DNA of 64,000 nt from Actinobacteria bacterium OK074 (GCA_001298575.1 LJCV01000318.1:33724-97723), one strand, 5' to 3'; shown: positions 18,007 through 26,621, numbered from the stretch's first letter. Program-made: numbers and translations. Notes: generated by a model from the letters alone, not told the origin.

Positions 18007-18966
18007 ATGCAGGACGTCTCCTCGCTGGTGGCCCAGGCCAGGGAAGGCAGGCCGCGGGCGGTGGCCCGGCTCATCTCCCTGGTGGAGGGGGCGTCCCCGC
18101 AGCTCAGGGAGGTCATGGCCGCGCTGGCCCCGCTGACCGGCGGGGCGTACGTGGTCGGTCTGACGGGCTCCCCGGGTGTCGGCAAGTCGACATCGACGTC
18201 GGCACTGGTGACGGCGTACCGCAGGGCCGGCAAGCGGGTCGGCGTACTCGCGGTGGACCCGTCGTCGCCGTTCTCCGGGGGCGCGCTGCTCGGCGACCGC
18301 GTCCGGATGTCGGACCACGCGTCCGACCCCGGCGTCTACATCCGCTCGATGGCCACCCGCGGCCACCTCGGCGGCCTGGCCTGGTCGGCACCGCAGGCGA
18401 TCCGGGTGCTGGACGCGGCGGGCTGCGACGTGATCCTCGTGGAGACGGTCGGCGTCGGCCAGTCCGAGGTGGAGATCGCCTCCCAGGCGGACACGTCGGT
18501 GGTGCTGCTGGCCCCCGGGATGGGCGACGGCATCCAGGCGGCCAAGGCGGGGATCCTGGAGATCGGCGACGTCTACGTCGTCAACAAGGCCGACCGCGAC
18601 GGCGCGGACGCGACCGCGCGTGAGCTGAACCACATGCTGGGGCTGGGGGAGTCGCGCGGGCCCGGCGACTGGCGGCCCCCGATCGTCAAGACGGTCGCCT
18701 CCCGCGGGGAGGGGATCGACGAGGTCGTCGAGGCGTTGGAGAAGCATCGGGCGTGGATGGAGGAGCGCGGCGTGCTGGCGGAGCGTCGTCTTGCTCGCGC
18801 GTCGCGTGAAGTCGAGACGATCGCGGTCACCGCGTTGCGGGAGCGGATTGGGGATTTGCGGGGGGATCGGCGGGTGGGGGCGTTGGCTGAGCGGATCGTG
18901 GTGGGGGAGCTGGATCCTTATCGGGCGGCGGACGAGTTGGTGGCGAGTATTACTCGGGGTGTGTAG
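18007..18966 (+). CDS. meaB: MeaB, G-protein chaperone of B12-dependent acyl-CoA mutases
   Basis: A 319-aa GTPase of the ArgK/MeaB family that protects and reloads adenosylcobalamin mutases. The P loop is GLTGSPGVGKST. Then come GVLAVDPSSPFSGGALLGDR, ILVETVGVGQSEVE with its switch-II DxxG-like glutamate variant, and the base-recognition motif NKADRD. The ATG at 18007 has GGAG 5 nt upstream. It follows the thiolase gene closely. Likely clients are methylmalonyl-CoA mutase, encoded elsewhere, and the icmA product at 33.4 kb. The last 60 codons contain less third-position GC than the rest. Confidence 0.94.
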   Translation: MQDVSSLVAQAREGRPRAVARLISLVEGASPQLREVMAALAPLTGGAYVVGLTGSPGVGKSTSTSALVTAYRRAGKRVGVLAVDPSSPFSGGALLGDRVRMSDHASDPGVYIRSMATRGHLGGLAWSAPQAIRVLDAAGCDVILVETVGVGQSEVEIASQADTSVVLLAPGMGDGIQAAKAGILEIGDVYVVNKADRDGADATARELNHMLGLGESRGPGDWRPPIVKTVASRGEGIDEVVEALEKHRAWMEERGVLAERRLARASREVETIAVTALRERIGDLRGDRRVGALAERIVVGELDPYRAADELVASITRGV

Positions 18967-18997
18967 GGCGCCTTAAGGGGTGGGGGGTTTGGGTGAG

Positions 18998-19092
18998 TTG
19001 GCGGGTGCGGCGTTCGTTGTGGTTGCTCGCGCCCACGCGGCGGAGCCGCACATCGGATACAGCCCCGCGCCCCTGTCGGGGCGCGTCCTCTC
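18998..19092. repeat. Dispersed intergenic repeat, copy B, in the meaB-MFS gap
   Basis: Contains TTGCTCGCGCCCACGCGGCG, GAGCCGCAC, then CAGCCCCGCGCCCCTGTCGG and GGCGCG. It is the same arrangement as the copies at 55066 and 57765 and the inverse of the one at 10722. The surrounding 308-bp gap (18967-19274) holds no gene; its right part is likely the promoter and leader of the next gene. Confidence 0.8.
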
Positions 19093-19274
19093 TGCCCAAG
19101 CACCGGGAAATCGCTGGCCAGCCCCCTGACCTCCCTGATAGTTTCCCCCGCATGTTCCTCTCCATGGCATAGGCAACCACCCAAGCCCGTGACCGACGGT
19201 GTTCGCTGAACTGCCGTAGCGGTCGCGGCACTTCGGCGTCTCTGCCTACCTGCCTCCCGTGAGGAACTTTTCGC

Positions 19275-20498
19275 ATGTCCACGACCGATTCGTCGCGCCC
19301 CTCTGCCTTTTCCCCCCATCCCTCGTACGCCGCTGTTCTGCGAACCCCGTACGCCCGCCGGACCTTCGCGGCTGCTCTCCTGGGGCGGCTCTCGTACGGG
19401 ACGGTGTCCGTCGCCGTCATGCTGGCCGTGGCCCGGGCGACCGGGTCGTACGCCGTCGCCGGGACCGTCATGGCGCTGTTCGGTGCGGCGGTGGTGCTGC
19501 TGTCGCCGTTGCGTGCGGCGCTGGTCGACCGGTACGGCCCCCGCCGGGCGCTCGTCCCTCTCTCCCTCTGCTACGGCGGCCTGTTGTGTGCCCTGGCCGC
19601 GGTGACCTGGCGGCCGGGCGCCCCCGCGGTGCTGATCGGCGCGGTCGCCGTGGCCGCCGGGATGTTCCCGCCGCCGCTGGGGCCCACCATGCGCGTGGTG
19701 TGGGCCGAACTCCTCGACGACCGGCGCCTGTTGGAGCGCGCGTACAGCCTCGACGCGGTCGCCGAGGACCTGTTGTTCGTGTCGGGCCCGCTGGCGGTGG
19801 GCGTGGTGGTGCAGTGGGCGCCCCCGGCGGCCGGGGTGGCGCTGAGCGCGCTGCTGGTGACGACGGGCACGCTCGCCTTCGTGACCTCGCCGGGCGTCGG
19901 CGGCGTACGGCCGTCCGGCACCGCAAAGGCCGTACCCCGCAAGGGACTTCGGGCCGCACGGGGCCTGGCCCGGCCGATGGCGGTGGCCGCGGCGGTCGGG
20001 CTCGGGCTGGGCGGACTGGACCTGCTGGTGCTGGCGTTCGCGGAACTCCGGCACGCGGGTGAGGGCACCGTCCCCTGGGTGCTCGCGGCGCTCTCCGCGG
20101 GCAGCGTGGCCGGGGGCCTGCTGAACGGCGCGATCACCTGGCGGACCCCCGCCCGCGTCCGGGCCCCACGCCTCGCCCTGGCCCTGGGCGCCACCCTCAC
20201 GGCAACCGCCCTCGCCCCCGGCCTCGCCACCCTGACGGCGGCCGTGGTCTGCGCGGGCCTCTTCGTCGCCCCGGCCCTGACGACGGCCTACCTCCTGGCC
20301 GACGAATCCGCCACCCCCGACTCCCGCACCCAGGCCGGCGCCTGGGTCAACACCGCGGTGAACGCGGGCAGCACGGCCGGCACGGCGGTGGCGGGGGGGC
20401 TGGTGGGGGCGGTACCGCTGACGGTGTGCTTCGTGCTGGTCGGGGGTGTGGTGCTGGTGCTCGGGGCGGGAGCGGCGGTCGCACCGGCCGCACGCTGA
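19275..20498 (+). CDS. MFS transporter, 12-TMS
   Basis: A 407-aa membrane protein. After a 30-residue cytoplasmic lead come about 12 hydrophobic segments. DRYGPRRALVPLSL after the second or third helix is the MFS motif A region (DxxGRR). Many Ala/Val/Gly-rich helices follow, ending in VLVLGAGAAVAPAAR. The start has GAGGAAC 10 nt upstream. It is a singleton flanked by a repeat element and a terminator, so there is no context clue to substrate; an efflux role is the common default. Confidence 0.88.
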   Translation: MSTTDSSRPSAFSPHPSYAAVLRTPYARRTFAAALLGRLSYGTVSVAVMLAVARATGSYAVAGTVMALFGAAVVLLSPLRAALVDRYGPRRALVPLSLCYGGLLCALAAVTWRPGAPAVLIGAVAVAAGMFPPPLGPTMRVVWAELLDDRRLLERAYSLDAVAEDLLFVSGPLAVGVVVQWAPPAAGVALSALLVTTGTLAFVTSPGVGGVRPSGTAKAVPRKGLRAARGLARPMAVAAAVGLGLGGLDLLVLAFAELRHAGEGTVPWVLAALSAGSVAGGLLNGAITWRTPARVRAPRLALALGATLTATALAPGLATLTAAVVCAGLFVAPALTTAYLLADESATPDSRTQAGAWVNTAVNAGSTAGTAVAGGLVGAVPLTVCFVLVGGVVLVLGAGAAVAPAAR

Positions 20499-20509
20499 CG
20501 GACCCGCAA

Positions 20510-20539
20510 GGGCGGGCGTGTTCACCGGCACGCCCGCCC
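20510..20539. terminator. Hairpin between convergent MFS and PepSY genes
   Basis: A perfect 11-bp stem GGGCGGGCGTG / CACGCCCGCCC with an 8-nt loop, centred in the 60-bp gap between two convergent stops. It has no T tract, as is common for Streptomyces terminators. Confidence 0.75.
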
Positions 20540-20558
20540 AAGTGGCCTGTTTCCGCGG

Positions 20559-21140
20559 TCAGTTGTCCTCGTCCACCGTCACCGTGGCCGCCCCACCCTG
20601 CCCGTCCACCCGCCAATCCCGTTCCGTGCCGGTCGTGTTGACGGTCTCCGTCTCCCAGGTGCCGGTCTCGTCCAGGTCGACCGAGGTGACCGTGCCCTTC
20701 GTCGCGGTGGCGTGGGCGGCCTCGGCTGCCGTCAGGGACGTGCGGGCGAGGGCGGTGCGCGCTTCGGCGGCGTCCTCGTCGTCGCGCTCGGTGTGGGTGT
20801 GGAGGACGGTGGCGGTGTCCGGGGCGATGCGGACCTTGTGCCAGGTGGTGCCGGAGCCCAGGACATCCACTTCCCAGACCGGCGATCCGTTGTCCTCGTC
20901 CTCGTCCTCGTCGTCCAGATCCGCCGATACGGCCGTGCCCGGGGTTTCGCGCAGGGCGGCGGCGATGGCCTCGGCGGCGGTGACGGTCACCGTGCCCCGG
21001 GCCCTTTCCACTGTCGTGTCCGACTTGGTGTCCTGCTTCCGCTCCCGCTCCCCGTCGCCCGAGACCGCGAGTGCCGTCGCCGTGCCGCCTCCGATCAGGA
21101 CCGCGGCGGTGACGGCGGCGATGATGACGTTGCGCTTCAT
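20559..21140 (-). CDS. PepSY-domain secreted or membrane-anchored protein
   Basis: A 193-aa protein with an N-terminal signal/anchor (MKRNVIIAAVTAAVLIGGGT). Two PepSY-like repeats follow: VTAAEAIAAALRETPGTAVS...PVWEVDVLGSGTTWHKV and a second beginning SLTAAEAAHATA. Between the halves of the first is an acidic DDEDEDEDN stretch. PepSY domains are thought to inhibit proteases or sense envelope conditions. GGAGG lies 5 nt before the ATG. It is divergent from an OmpR-type response regulator with CCTGAA repeats between them, so it is probably a target of that two-component system. Confidence 0.85.
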   Translation of the reverse strand: MKRNVIIAAVTAAVLIGGGTATALAVSGDGERERKQDTKSDTTVERARGTVTVTAAEAIAAALRETPGTAVSADLDDEDEDEDNGSPVWEVDVLGSGTTWHKVRIAPDTATVLHTHTERDDEDAAEARTALARTSLTAAEAAHATATKGTVTSVDLDETGTWETETVNTTGTERDWRVDGQGGAATVTVDEDN

Positions 21141-21216
21141 GGGTTCCTCCAGGCAGGTGGGCCGTGTCGGTGTTCGTTCGACGTGGATCACCTTCGCGGA
21201 CCGACGCTGAGGGCAA

Positions 21217-21264
21217 CCTGAAGCCGCCTGAAGGGATCTTCAGGTTCGGTTTGCGACCCTGAAC
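21217..21264. promoter_or_regulatory. CCTGAA repeats: likely binding sites of the adjacent response regulator
   Basis: CCTGAAG occurs at 21217-21223 and 21227-21233, an exact 10-bp step. An inverted CTTCAGG is at 21238-21244 and CCTGAAC at 21258-21264. Helical-turn spacing of short direct repeats is typical for OmpR/PhoP-type regulators. The sites lie between the divergent PepSY and regulator genes. Confidence 0.7.
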
Positions 21265-21266
21265 GC

Positions 21267-21986
21267 ATGCGCCCACCCGTCTCCCACCACCGCCCTGTTC
21301 GAGGCGCTGCGCGCCGCCCCTTTGGAATCTTGATCGTGGAGGACGAGAAACGCCTCGCCCGTTCGCTCGCCCTCGGGCTGACCGCCGAGGGGTACGCCGT
21401 CGACGTCGTACACGACGGCCTTGAGGGCCTGCACCGGGCCGCGGACGGCGACTACGACCTCGTCGTCCTCGACATCATGCTGCCCGGCATGAACGGCTAC
21501 CGCGTCTGCGCCGCCCTGCGCGCCGCCGGGCATGACGTGCCGATCCTCATGCTCACGGCGAAGGACGGCGAGTACGACGAGGCCGAGGGGCTCGACACCG
21601 GTGCCGACGACTACCTCACCAAACCCTTCTCGTACGTCGTCCTGGTCGCCCGCATCAAGGCGCTCCTCCGGCGCCGCGGCACGGCCGGACCCTCGCCGGT
21701 CCACCTCCTCGGCCCGCTGAAGGTCGACACCGCCGCCCGCCGTGTCTTCCGCGACGACGCCGAAGTCGCCCTCACGGCAAAGGAGTTCGCGGTCCTGGAA
21801 CAGTTCGTGCGGCGCCCGGGGGAGGTCGTCTCCAAGGCGGAGATCCTCGAACACGTCTGGGACTTCGCCTACGACGGCGACCCCAACATCGTCGAGGTCT
21901 ACGTCAGCGCCCTCCGCCGCAAACTGGGCGCCGAGCTGATCCGGACCGTGCGCGGGGCGGGCTACCGCCTGGAGGCCGGACGATGA
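21267..21986 (+). CDS. OmpR/PhoB-family response regulator
   Basis: A 239-aa two-domain regulator. The receiver has acidic Glu25/Asp26, phosphoacceptor Asp69 (VVLDIMLPGMNG), Thr97 and Lys119 (YLTKPF). The winged-helix output domain ends with the usual NIVEVYVSALRRKLGAELIRTVRGAGYRLE. The start is uncertain. The ATG at 21267 has no Shine-Dalgarno and gives about 18 extra residues; an in-frame TTG nearer the conserved ILIVEDE is also possible, as is leaderless translation. The stop overlaps the kinase start by 4 bp. Confidence 0.93.
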   Translation: MRPPVSHHRPVRGAARRPFGILIVEDEKRLARSLALGLTAEGYAVDVVHDGLEGLHRAADGDYDLVVLDIMLPGMNGYRVCAALRAAGHDVPILMLTAKDGEYDEAEGLDTGADDYLTKPFSYVVLVARIKALLRRRGTAGPSPVHLLGPLKVDTAARRVFRDDAEVALTAKEFAVLEQFVRRPGEVVSKAEILEHVWDFAYDGDPNIVEVYVSALRRKLGAELIRTVRGAGYRLEAGR

Positions 21987-23416
21987 GACGGCCGCGGACG
22001 ATGAGACGGCCGCGCCTCCTCGCCTCCGTACGTGCCCGCGCCGCCCTCGGCGCCACCCTCGTCGTGGCGGTCGCGCTGGTCGCCGCCGGGGCCGCCGTGC
22101 TGCTCTCCCTGCGCGCCAACCTCGTCGACCAGGCCGACGCCGCCGCCGCCTCGGCCGCCCGGCACGTGGCCTCGCAGCTTGCGGCCGGGATCGCGTACGG
22201 CGACCTGGAGTTGCCGGACGCCGAGGACCACCCCGTCCAGATCGTCGACGAGGCGGGCCGGCTGGTCGCGGCCGGCGAGGACCTGGAACGGATCACCGGG
22301 ACCGGCACCGACGCCGTACGGCCGCAGCGGGCCACGGGAGAAGAGGAGGAAGAGGGAGGGGAGGACGGGGACGAGCCCGCCGTCGGGGAGATCTCCGAGG
22401 ACGTGCGCACCAGCCGCGGCACGGCCACCGTCGACGGGGACACCGAGGACTACCGCTTCGCCGCCGTGGAGGTCACCACCCCGGGGGACGTCACGCTCAC
22501 CGTGTACGCGGGCGCCTCCCTCGACGCCGAACAGGGCGCGGTCGGCACGGCGTTGACGTCGATGCTGATCGGTCTGCCCCTCCTGCTGCTGACCGTCGGC
22601 TCGGTGACCTGGCTGGTGACCCGGCGGGCACTGCGCCCGGTCGAGGGAATCCGCGGGGAGATGGCCGCGATCACCGCCTCCGAGGACCTGGCCCGGCGCG
22701 TCCCTGTCCCCGGCACGCACGACGAGGTGGCCCGCCTCGCCCGGACGACGAACGAGACCCTGGCCGCCCTGGAGACCTCGGTCGAGCGCCAGCGCCGCTT
22801 CGTCGCCGACGCCTCGCACGAACTCCGCAGCCCCATCGCCTCCCTGCGCACCCAGCTCGAAGTGGGCGCCGCCCACCCGGAGTTGCTCGACGTCGAGGGC
22901 GCGGTCGAGGACACCGTACGGCTCCAGCACCTGGCCACGGACCTGCTCCTGCTGGCCCGGCTGGACGCGGGGGAGCGCCCGGCCCATGTGCGGGTCGACC
23001 TGGGGGAGTTGGTCCGGGAGACGGCGGCCCGGCGCTCGCGGGTCAGTGTCGGCCCGGTGGCGGAGACCGAAGTGACCGGCTCCCGGGCCCAGTTGACCCG
23101 CGTCCTCGCCAACCTCCTGGACAACGCCGAACGGCACGCCCGTCAACACGTCGAGATCGCTCTACGAGGGGAGGCCGGCTGGGCGGTCCTGACGGTCTCG
23201 GACGACGGCCAGGGCGTCCCCCCGGACCAACGCGACCGCGTCTTCGAACGCTTCGTCCGCCTCGACGACGCCCGCACGCGGGACGAGGGCGGGGCGGGCC
23301 TGGGGCTGGCGATCGCACGGGACGTGGCGGTACGGCACGGGGGAACGCTGGGGGTCACGGACGCGGCCGGGGGAGGGGCACTGTTCGAACTGAGGCTGCC
23401 GGTAGCGCACCCTTGA
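21983..23416 (+). CDS. Sensor histidine kinase partner of the OmpR-type regulator
   Basis: A 477-aa membrane kinase. Transmembrane segment 1 is at about residues 20-42. An extracytoplasmic domain with an acidic stretch (EEEEEGGEDGDE) follows, then TM2 (ALTSMLIGLPLLLLTVGSV), a HAMP domain (RRALRPVEGIRGEMAAI) and the phosphoacceptor His279 in ADASHELRSPIASLRTQLE. The ATPase N box is LANLLDNAERHA, with DDGQGVPPD and GGAGLGLAIARDV. The start region is an 18-bp tandem duplication, giving two in-frame ATGs and the sequence MRRPRTMRRPR. It is translationally coupled to the regulator. The acidic sensor loop could bind cations or cationic peptides (inference). Confidence 0.94.
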   Translation: MRRPRTMRRPRLLASVRARAALGATLVVAVALVAAGAAVLLSLRANLVDQADAAAASAARHVASQLAAGIAYGDLELPDAEDHPVQIVDEAGRLVAAGEDLERITGTGTDAVRPQRATGEEEEEGGEDGDEPAVGEISEDVRTSRGTATVDGDTEDYRFAAVEVTTPGDVTLTVYAGASLDAEQGAVGTALTSMLIGLPLLLLTVGSVTWLVTRRALRPVEGIRGEMAAITASEDLARRVPVPGTHDEVARLARTTNETLAALETSVERQRRFVADASHELRSPIASLRTQLEVGAAHPELLDVEGAVEDTVRLQHLATDLLLLARLDAGERPAHVRVDLGELVRETAARRSRVSVGPVAETEVTGSRAQLTRVLANLLDNAERHARQHVEIALRGEAGWAVLTVSDDGQGVPPDQRDRVFERFVRLDDARTRDEGGAGLGLAIARDVAVRHGGTLGVTDAAGGGALFELRLPVAHP

Positions 23417-23428
23417 GGGCCAGTGAAC

Positions 23429-23896
23429 CTACCGCTCTCCCCGCAGGTGCTGCGCCACGGGCCCGAGCGCCTCCCGCAACCCCTCCAACCCGCCCTCCGG
23501 CACCAGATCGATGAAGTGCCGCCGTACAGAGGCGACATGATGCGGCGCGACCTTCTTCATCGTCTCCAGCCCGTGCTCGGTCAGGACGGCGAACAGTCCC
23601 CGCCGGTCCGACTCGCAGTTCTCCCGACGCACCAGGTTCGCGTTCTCCATGCGCGTGATCTGGTGCGAGAGCCGGCTCTTGGACTGGAGGGTCGCCGTGG
23701 CGAGGTCACTCATCCGCAGCCGCAGTCCCTCCGCCTCGGAGAGGTTGACCAGGATCTCGTAGTCGTTCATCGTCAGGCCGAACGGCTGTAGGTCCTTTTC
23801 GAGCTGGTACGTCAGCAGCTTGTTGACCTCCAGGTGGGTGCGCCAGGCGCACTGCTCGATGTCGTTCAGCCAGGGCGTGGCCGTCTCGGTCTCCAT
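23429..23896 (-). CDS. MarR-family transcriptional regulator
   Basis: A 155-aa winged-helix regulator. The DNA-binding region reads LRMSDLATATLQSKSRLSHQITRMENANLVRRENCESDRRGLFAVLTEHG, the MarR pattern with its wing Asp-Arg-Arg. It stands convergent to the kinase gene with only 12 bp between stops. The upstream region at 23897-23940 is unusually A/T-rich for this genome and contains AGTT and AACT in inverted order, so it probably holds the promoter and an autoregulatory site. Target genes are not evident; the AIM24 operon ends downstream of that region. Confidence 0.9.
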   Translation of the reverse strand: METETATPWLNDIEQCAWRTHLEVNKLLTYQLEKDLQPFGLTMNDYEILVNLSEAEGLRLRMSDLATATLQSKSRLSHQITRMENANLVRRENCESDRRGLFAVLTEHGLETMKKVAPHHVASVRRHFIDLVPEGGLEGLREALGPVAQHLRGER

Positions 23897-23988
23897 GAAT
23901 GAAGTCTACCTAAAAAGTTGAAAGGCTAACTAGTGGGAGTGGTGTGACCTGGTGCGCGCGTTCGACGTCACACTCCGGAGGTTACCGC

Positions 23989-24789
23989 TCACAGTCCGAA
24001 GCGACGCTGGAGGTCGCCAAGCTGTCCGGGAAGGCGCTGTGTGCCCTGCTGCTGTCCGTGCGGGGCCGGTGCCCCGCCGCCCCCGGGCACCCCCGGTTCG
24101 TTCGGCACCGCCCCCGTGGCCTGCTCGGCCATGAGGACCTCGGTCGACTGGAGCAGGACGGTGCCCGCCCCGACGAACTCGAACTGGTGCTCCTCCCCGG
24201 AGGCCCCGCCGATGCCCGTCAGCGCACGTAGACCGCCCAGGACGCCGGTCATGTACCCGTGGTCGTAGTGGTGGCAGGGCGAGGGGCAGTCCGCCCAGCC
24301 GACGAGGGCCTGCGGGTCCACCCGGATCGGCGGTTCCATGAACACCACCGGGCCGTTGGACGCGGCCACGAACTTGCCCGTGCCGATGAGCGTCAGGAAC
24401 CCCGGAACAATCGACTGCTTGAGCGCGAGACTTGGCTGAAAAGCGAGGAGGTTGCCCGAGCGAATGGTCAGGTTGCCGTTCTCGAGGTCGTACGAGTTCA
24501 CGTCGAAGGCCCGGTCGGCGAGGAGCATCTTGCCGGAGCCCTCGGCGACCACCCAGTCGCTCGCGTGCAGCGGCGAATGGAACGACGTCCGCACCAGCCG
24601 GTCCAGCCGCCCGTGCCCGATGCCGTTGAAGTCGATCGACCCGTAGTAGGCGATCATCTTCCCCTTCTGCAGGAACCACTGGCTCCCCTTCAACTCCACG
24701 CAGAAGGTGTAGTGGTTGACGTTGTCGTCCACCGGCAGCGTCATCGGGTCGTAGACCACCGGCCCGCCCGGGGCCCCGTACGCGCTCAC
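23989..24789 (-). CDS. AIM24-family protein, third gene of the AIM24 operon
   Basis: A 266-aa protein of the AIM24 (TIGR00266/DUF124) beta-helix fold, built from repeating beta hairpins. It opens MSAYGAPGGPVVYDPMTLPVDDNVNHYTF. It shows a Cys/His-rich insertion, DCPSPCHHYDHGYMTG, absent from the two paralogues upstream, which looks like a metal site. The C-terminal 45 residues are disordered (GVPGGGGAPAPHGQQQ). It starts at GTG overlapping the previous stop by 4 bp. The molecular role of bacterial AIM24 proteins is not established; the mitochondrial relative affects inner membrane organisation. Confidence 0.88.
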   Translation of the reverse strand: MSAYGAPGGPVVYDPMTLPVDDNVNHYTFCVELKGSQWFLQKGKMIAYYGSIDFNGIGHGRLDRLVRTSFHSPLHASDWVVAEGSGKMLLADRAFDVNSYDLENGNLTIRSGNLLAFQPSLALKQSIVPGFLTLIGTGKFVAASNGPVVFMEPPIRVDPQALVGWADCPSPCHHYDHGYMTGVLGGLRALTGIGGASGEEHQFEFVGAGTVLLQSTEVLMAEQATGAVPNEPGVPGGGGAPAPHGQQQGTQRLPGQLGDLQRRFGL

Positions 24790-25445
24790 AGCTTCTCCTC
24801 CGATGCCTGGACGTACACCGAGCCACTGCCGCTCAGCTCCAGTTGGAACGCCTCGCCCGAACCACGGCCCACCATGTCCCGCCAGCCCAGCGCGGTGGAC
24901 AGCTTGTTGCGCACCTCGCCGTGGTGCGCCACGTACGCCTGCGGATCGACATGGACCGGGCGCTGCGGGGTGATCGGCACCTCGAACACACCGCCGTGCG
25001 CCATCACCGCCACCGAACCGTGCCCCTTGAGGGTGGTGGTGAACAGCCCCTGGCCGCTCACCTGGCCCCGGACCATGCCCATGACGCCGCCCTGCGAGCC
25101 CATGAACATCGTGCCCTGCTGAAGGGCGCCGTCGAAGGCGAGCAGCCGGTCCGCCTCCACGTACAGGGTGTCCCCGGCCAGCTCGATGACCTGGACGTGG
25201 TGGCCGCCGTGCCCGAACAGCACGGTGCCGCTGCCCTCGACCGTCATCAGCGGGGTGGCCTCATTGGCGACCCGCCGCCCGATCATCGACATCAGTCCGC
25301 CCTGCCCGCCCTGCACGTTGGGCGTGAAGGAGACCTCGCCCCGGTAGGCCAGCATCGCGCCGCGCTGGCTGTAGAGCCGCTGCCCGGGCTGCACGGTCGC
25401 CTCGACCATCTTCGAATTCAGCTCACGGAACGCCATGTCAGACAT
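24786..25445 (-). CDS. AIM24-family protein, second gene of the operon
   Basis: A 219-aa protein with the AIM24 pattern: RLYSQRGAMLAYRGEVSFTP, then GQGLFTTTLKGHGSVAVMAHGG, then FQLELSGSGSVYVQASEEKL at the end. It has no signal peptide or membrane helix. It overlaps the first gene by 8 bp, and an alternative ATG three codons later (25436) would abolish that overlap; both have the same G-rich ribosome-binding region. It is clearly paralogous to its neighbours, with the same GxGLFTTT and VYVQ blocks. Three consecutive paralogues in overlapping frames suggest a hetero-oligomer. Confidence 0.88.
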   Translation of the reverse strand: MSDMAFRELNSKMVEATVQPGQRLYSQRGAMLAYRGEVSFTPNVQGGQGGLMSMIGRRVANEATPLMTVEGSGTVLFGHGGHHVQVIELAGDTLYVEADRLLAFDGALQQGTMFMGSQGGVMGMVRGQVSGQGLFTTTLKGHGSVAVMAHGGVFEVPITPQRPVHVDPQAYVAHHGEVRNKLSTALGWRDMVGRGSGEAFQLELSGSGSVYVQASEEKL

Positions 25446-26070
25446 CCCCCGCGATCGTGTTCCGCTCGCTCGGCTGCACGTACACCAGGCCGTCCCCCTC
25501 GAACCGGATCTGGAACGCCTCGCCGCCGCCCTCGCCCATGAACGTACGGAAGGTCACCCCGGCCTGGAAGGACTGCCGGACGTTGCCCTGGTGCGCGATG
25601 TACGCCCCCGGGTCCACCGTCAGCGGATACTGCGGACTCACCCGCAGCACCACCGCCGGCCCGTCGGACACCAGCGCCGCCTGCCCGTGCCCCTCGACGG
25701 TCGTCGTGAACAGCCCGTTGCCCTGCGAGGCCCCGCGCAGCCCCGTGAACGTCGTCCCCGTCCGCAGCCCCGCATCCGTGGCCAGCAGATTGCTGGACTC
25801 GACGTACAGCTTGTCCCCTTGCAATGTCACCAGATTGATCTCACTGGCCCGATCCGCAAACCAACAAGTCCCGTGCCCCTTCACCTCCATCACCGTCATC
25901 TGCTCACCGGTGATCCGCCGGGTCACCATTCCCCGCAGCCCCTCACCACCCCCGCTCAGCTTCTTGAACGCCATCTGCCCGTCGTACGCGACCATCGACC
26001 CGTTCTTCGCCTTCACGGCGTCGCCAGTCATGTCCACGGCCAGCACCTTGCTGCCTTGAAGTCGGAACAT
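25438..26070 (-). CDS. AIM24-family protein, first gene of the operon
   Basis: A 210-aa protein: MFRLQGSKVLAVDMTGDAVKAKNGSMVAYDGQMAFKK is the standard start of the actinobacterial AIM24 family. Later blocks are GQGLFTTTV-like GNGLFTTTVEGHGQAAL and FQIRFEGDGLVYVQPSERN. A GTG two codons upstream (26076) is an alternative start. The first gene faces the DUF3817 gene across a 206-bp divergent promoter region. The glycine-spaced beta-hairpin repeats are visible throughout. Confidence 0.88.
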   Translation of the reverse strand: MFRLQGSKVLAVDMTGDAVKAKNGSMVAYDGQMAFKKLSGGGEGLRGMVTRRITGEQMTVMEVKGHGTCWFADRASEINLVTLQGDKLYVESSNLLATDAGLRTGTTFTGLRGASQGNGLFTTTVEGHGQAALVSDGPAVVLRVSPQYPLTVDPGAYIAHQGNVRQSFQAGVTFRTFMGEGGGEAFQIRFEGDGLVYVQPSERNTIAGDV

Positions 26071-26276
26071 CGCCACGCACAGACGGTATCCGCCCCACGG
26101 GTGGAGAAGACAGGTCCCACGGGTGGAGTCGCCCCCTGACTGAACCCTGACCCACCCCCGAGCCCACACCCCCGACAACGGCCCCACACCCCCCGAATGC
26201 CACAATGTCAAAACGCTCACACGCCACCGCCACCGCTACCTACCGCTGCCGCAGCCCACCGAAGGTGAACCGAACC

Positions 26277-26621
26277 GTGGACATAAAGACCGCCACCGCC
26301 ATCCGTCGCCTCCGCCTGGTCTCCGCGCCGGAGGCCGTGTCGTTCCTGATCCTCCTGCTCTGCTCGGTGCTCAAGCGCACCACGGACTTCAACGCGGTAC
26401 CCGTGATGGGCATGGTCCACGGCGTGCTCTTCATCCTCTACGTGATCTTCTGGGCCGACGCCTGGAACCGCACCAAGTGGAACCGGAAGACCGCCGCCTT
26501 CTACTTCGTCCTCTCGGTCCTCCCCACCGGCGGCTTCTTCGCCGAACGCAAACTCCGCCGCGAAACCGAGGACGCGGTGATCGCCGCCCGCGCCCGCAAG
26601 GAAGGAACCGTCAGCGCATGA
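26277..26621 (+). CDS. DUF3817 small integral membrane protein
   Basis: A 114-aa protein with about three hydrophobic segments: PEAVSFLILLLCSVL, MVHGVLFILYVIFWADAW and FYFVLSVLPTGGFFAERKL. The ER(K)L(R)RE end after the last helix is typical of DUF3817. The GTG start at 26277 follows GAAGG at 26261. A second member of the same family lies at 32983-33321. The stop overlaps the next start (ATGA), so the two are coupled. The function of the family is unknown. Confidence 0.85.
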   Translation: MDIKTATAIRRLRLVSAPEAVSFLILLLCSVLKRTTDFNAVPVMGMVHGVLFILYVIFWADAWNRTKWNRKTAAFYFVLSVLPTGGFFAERKLRRETEDAVIAARARKEGTVSA

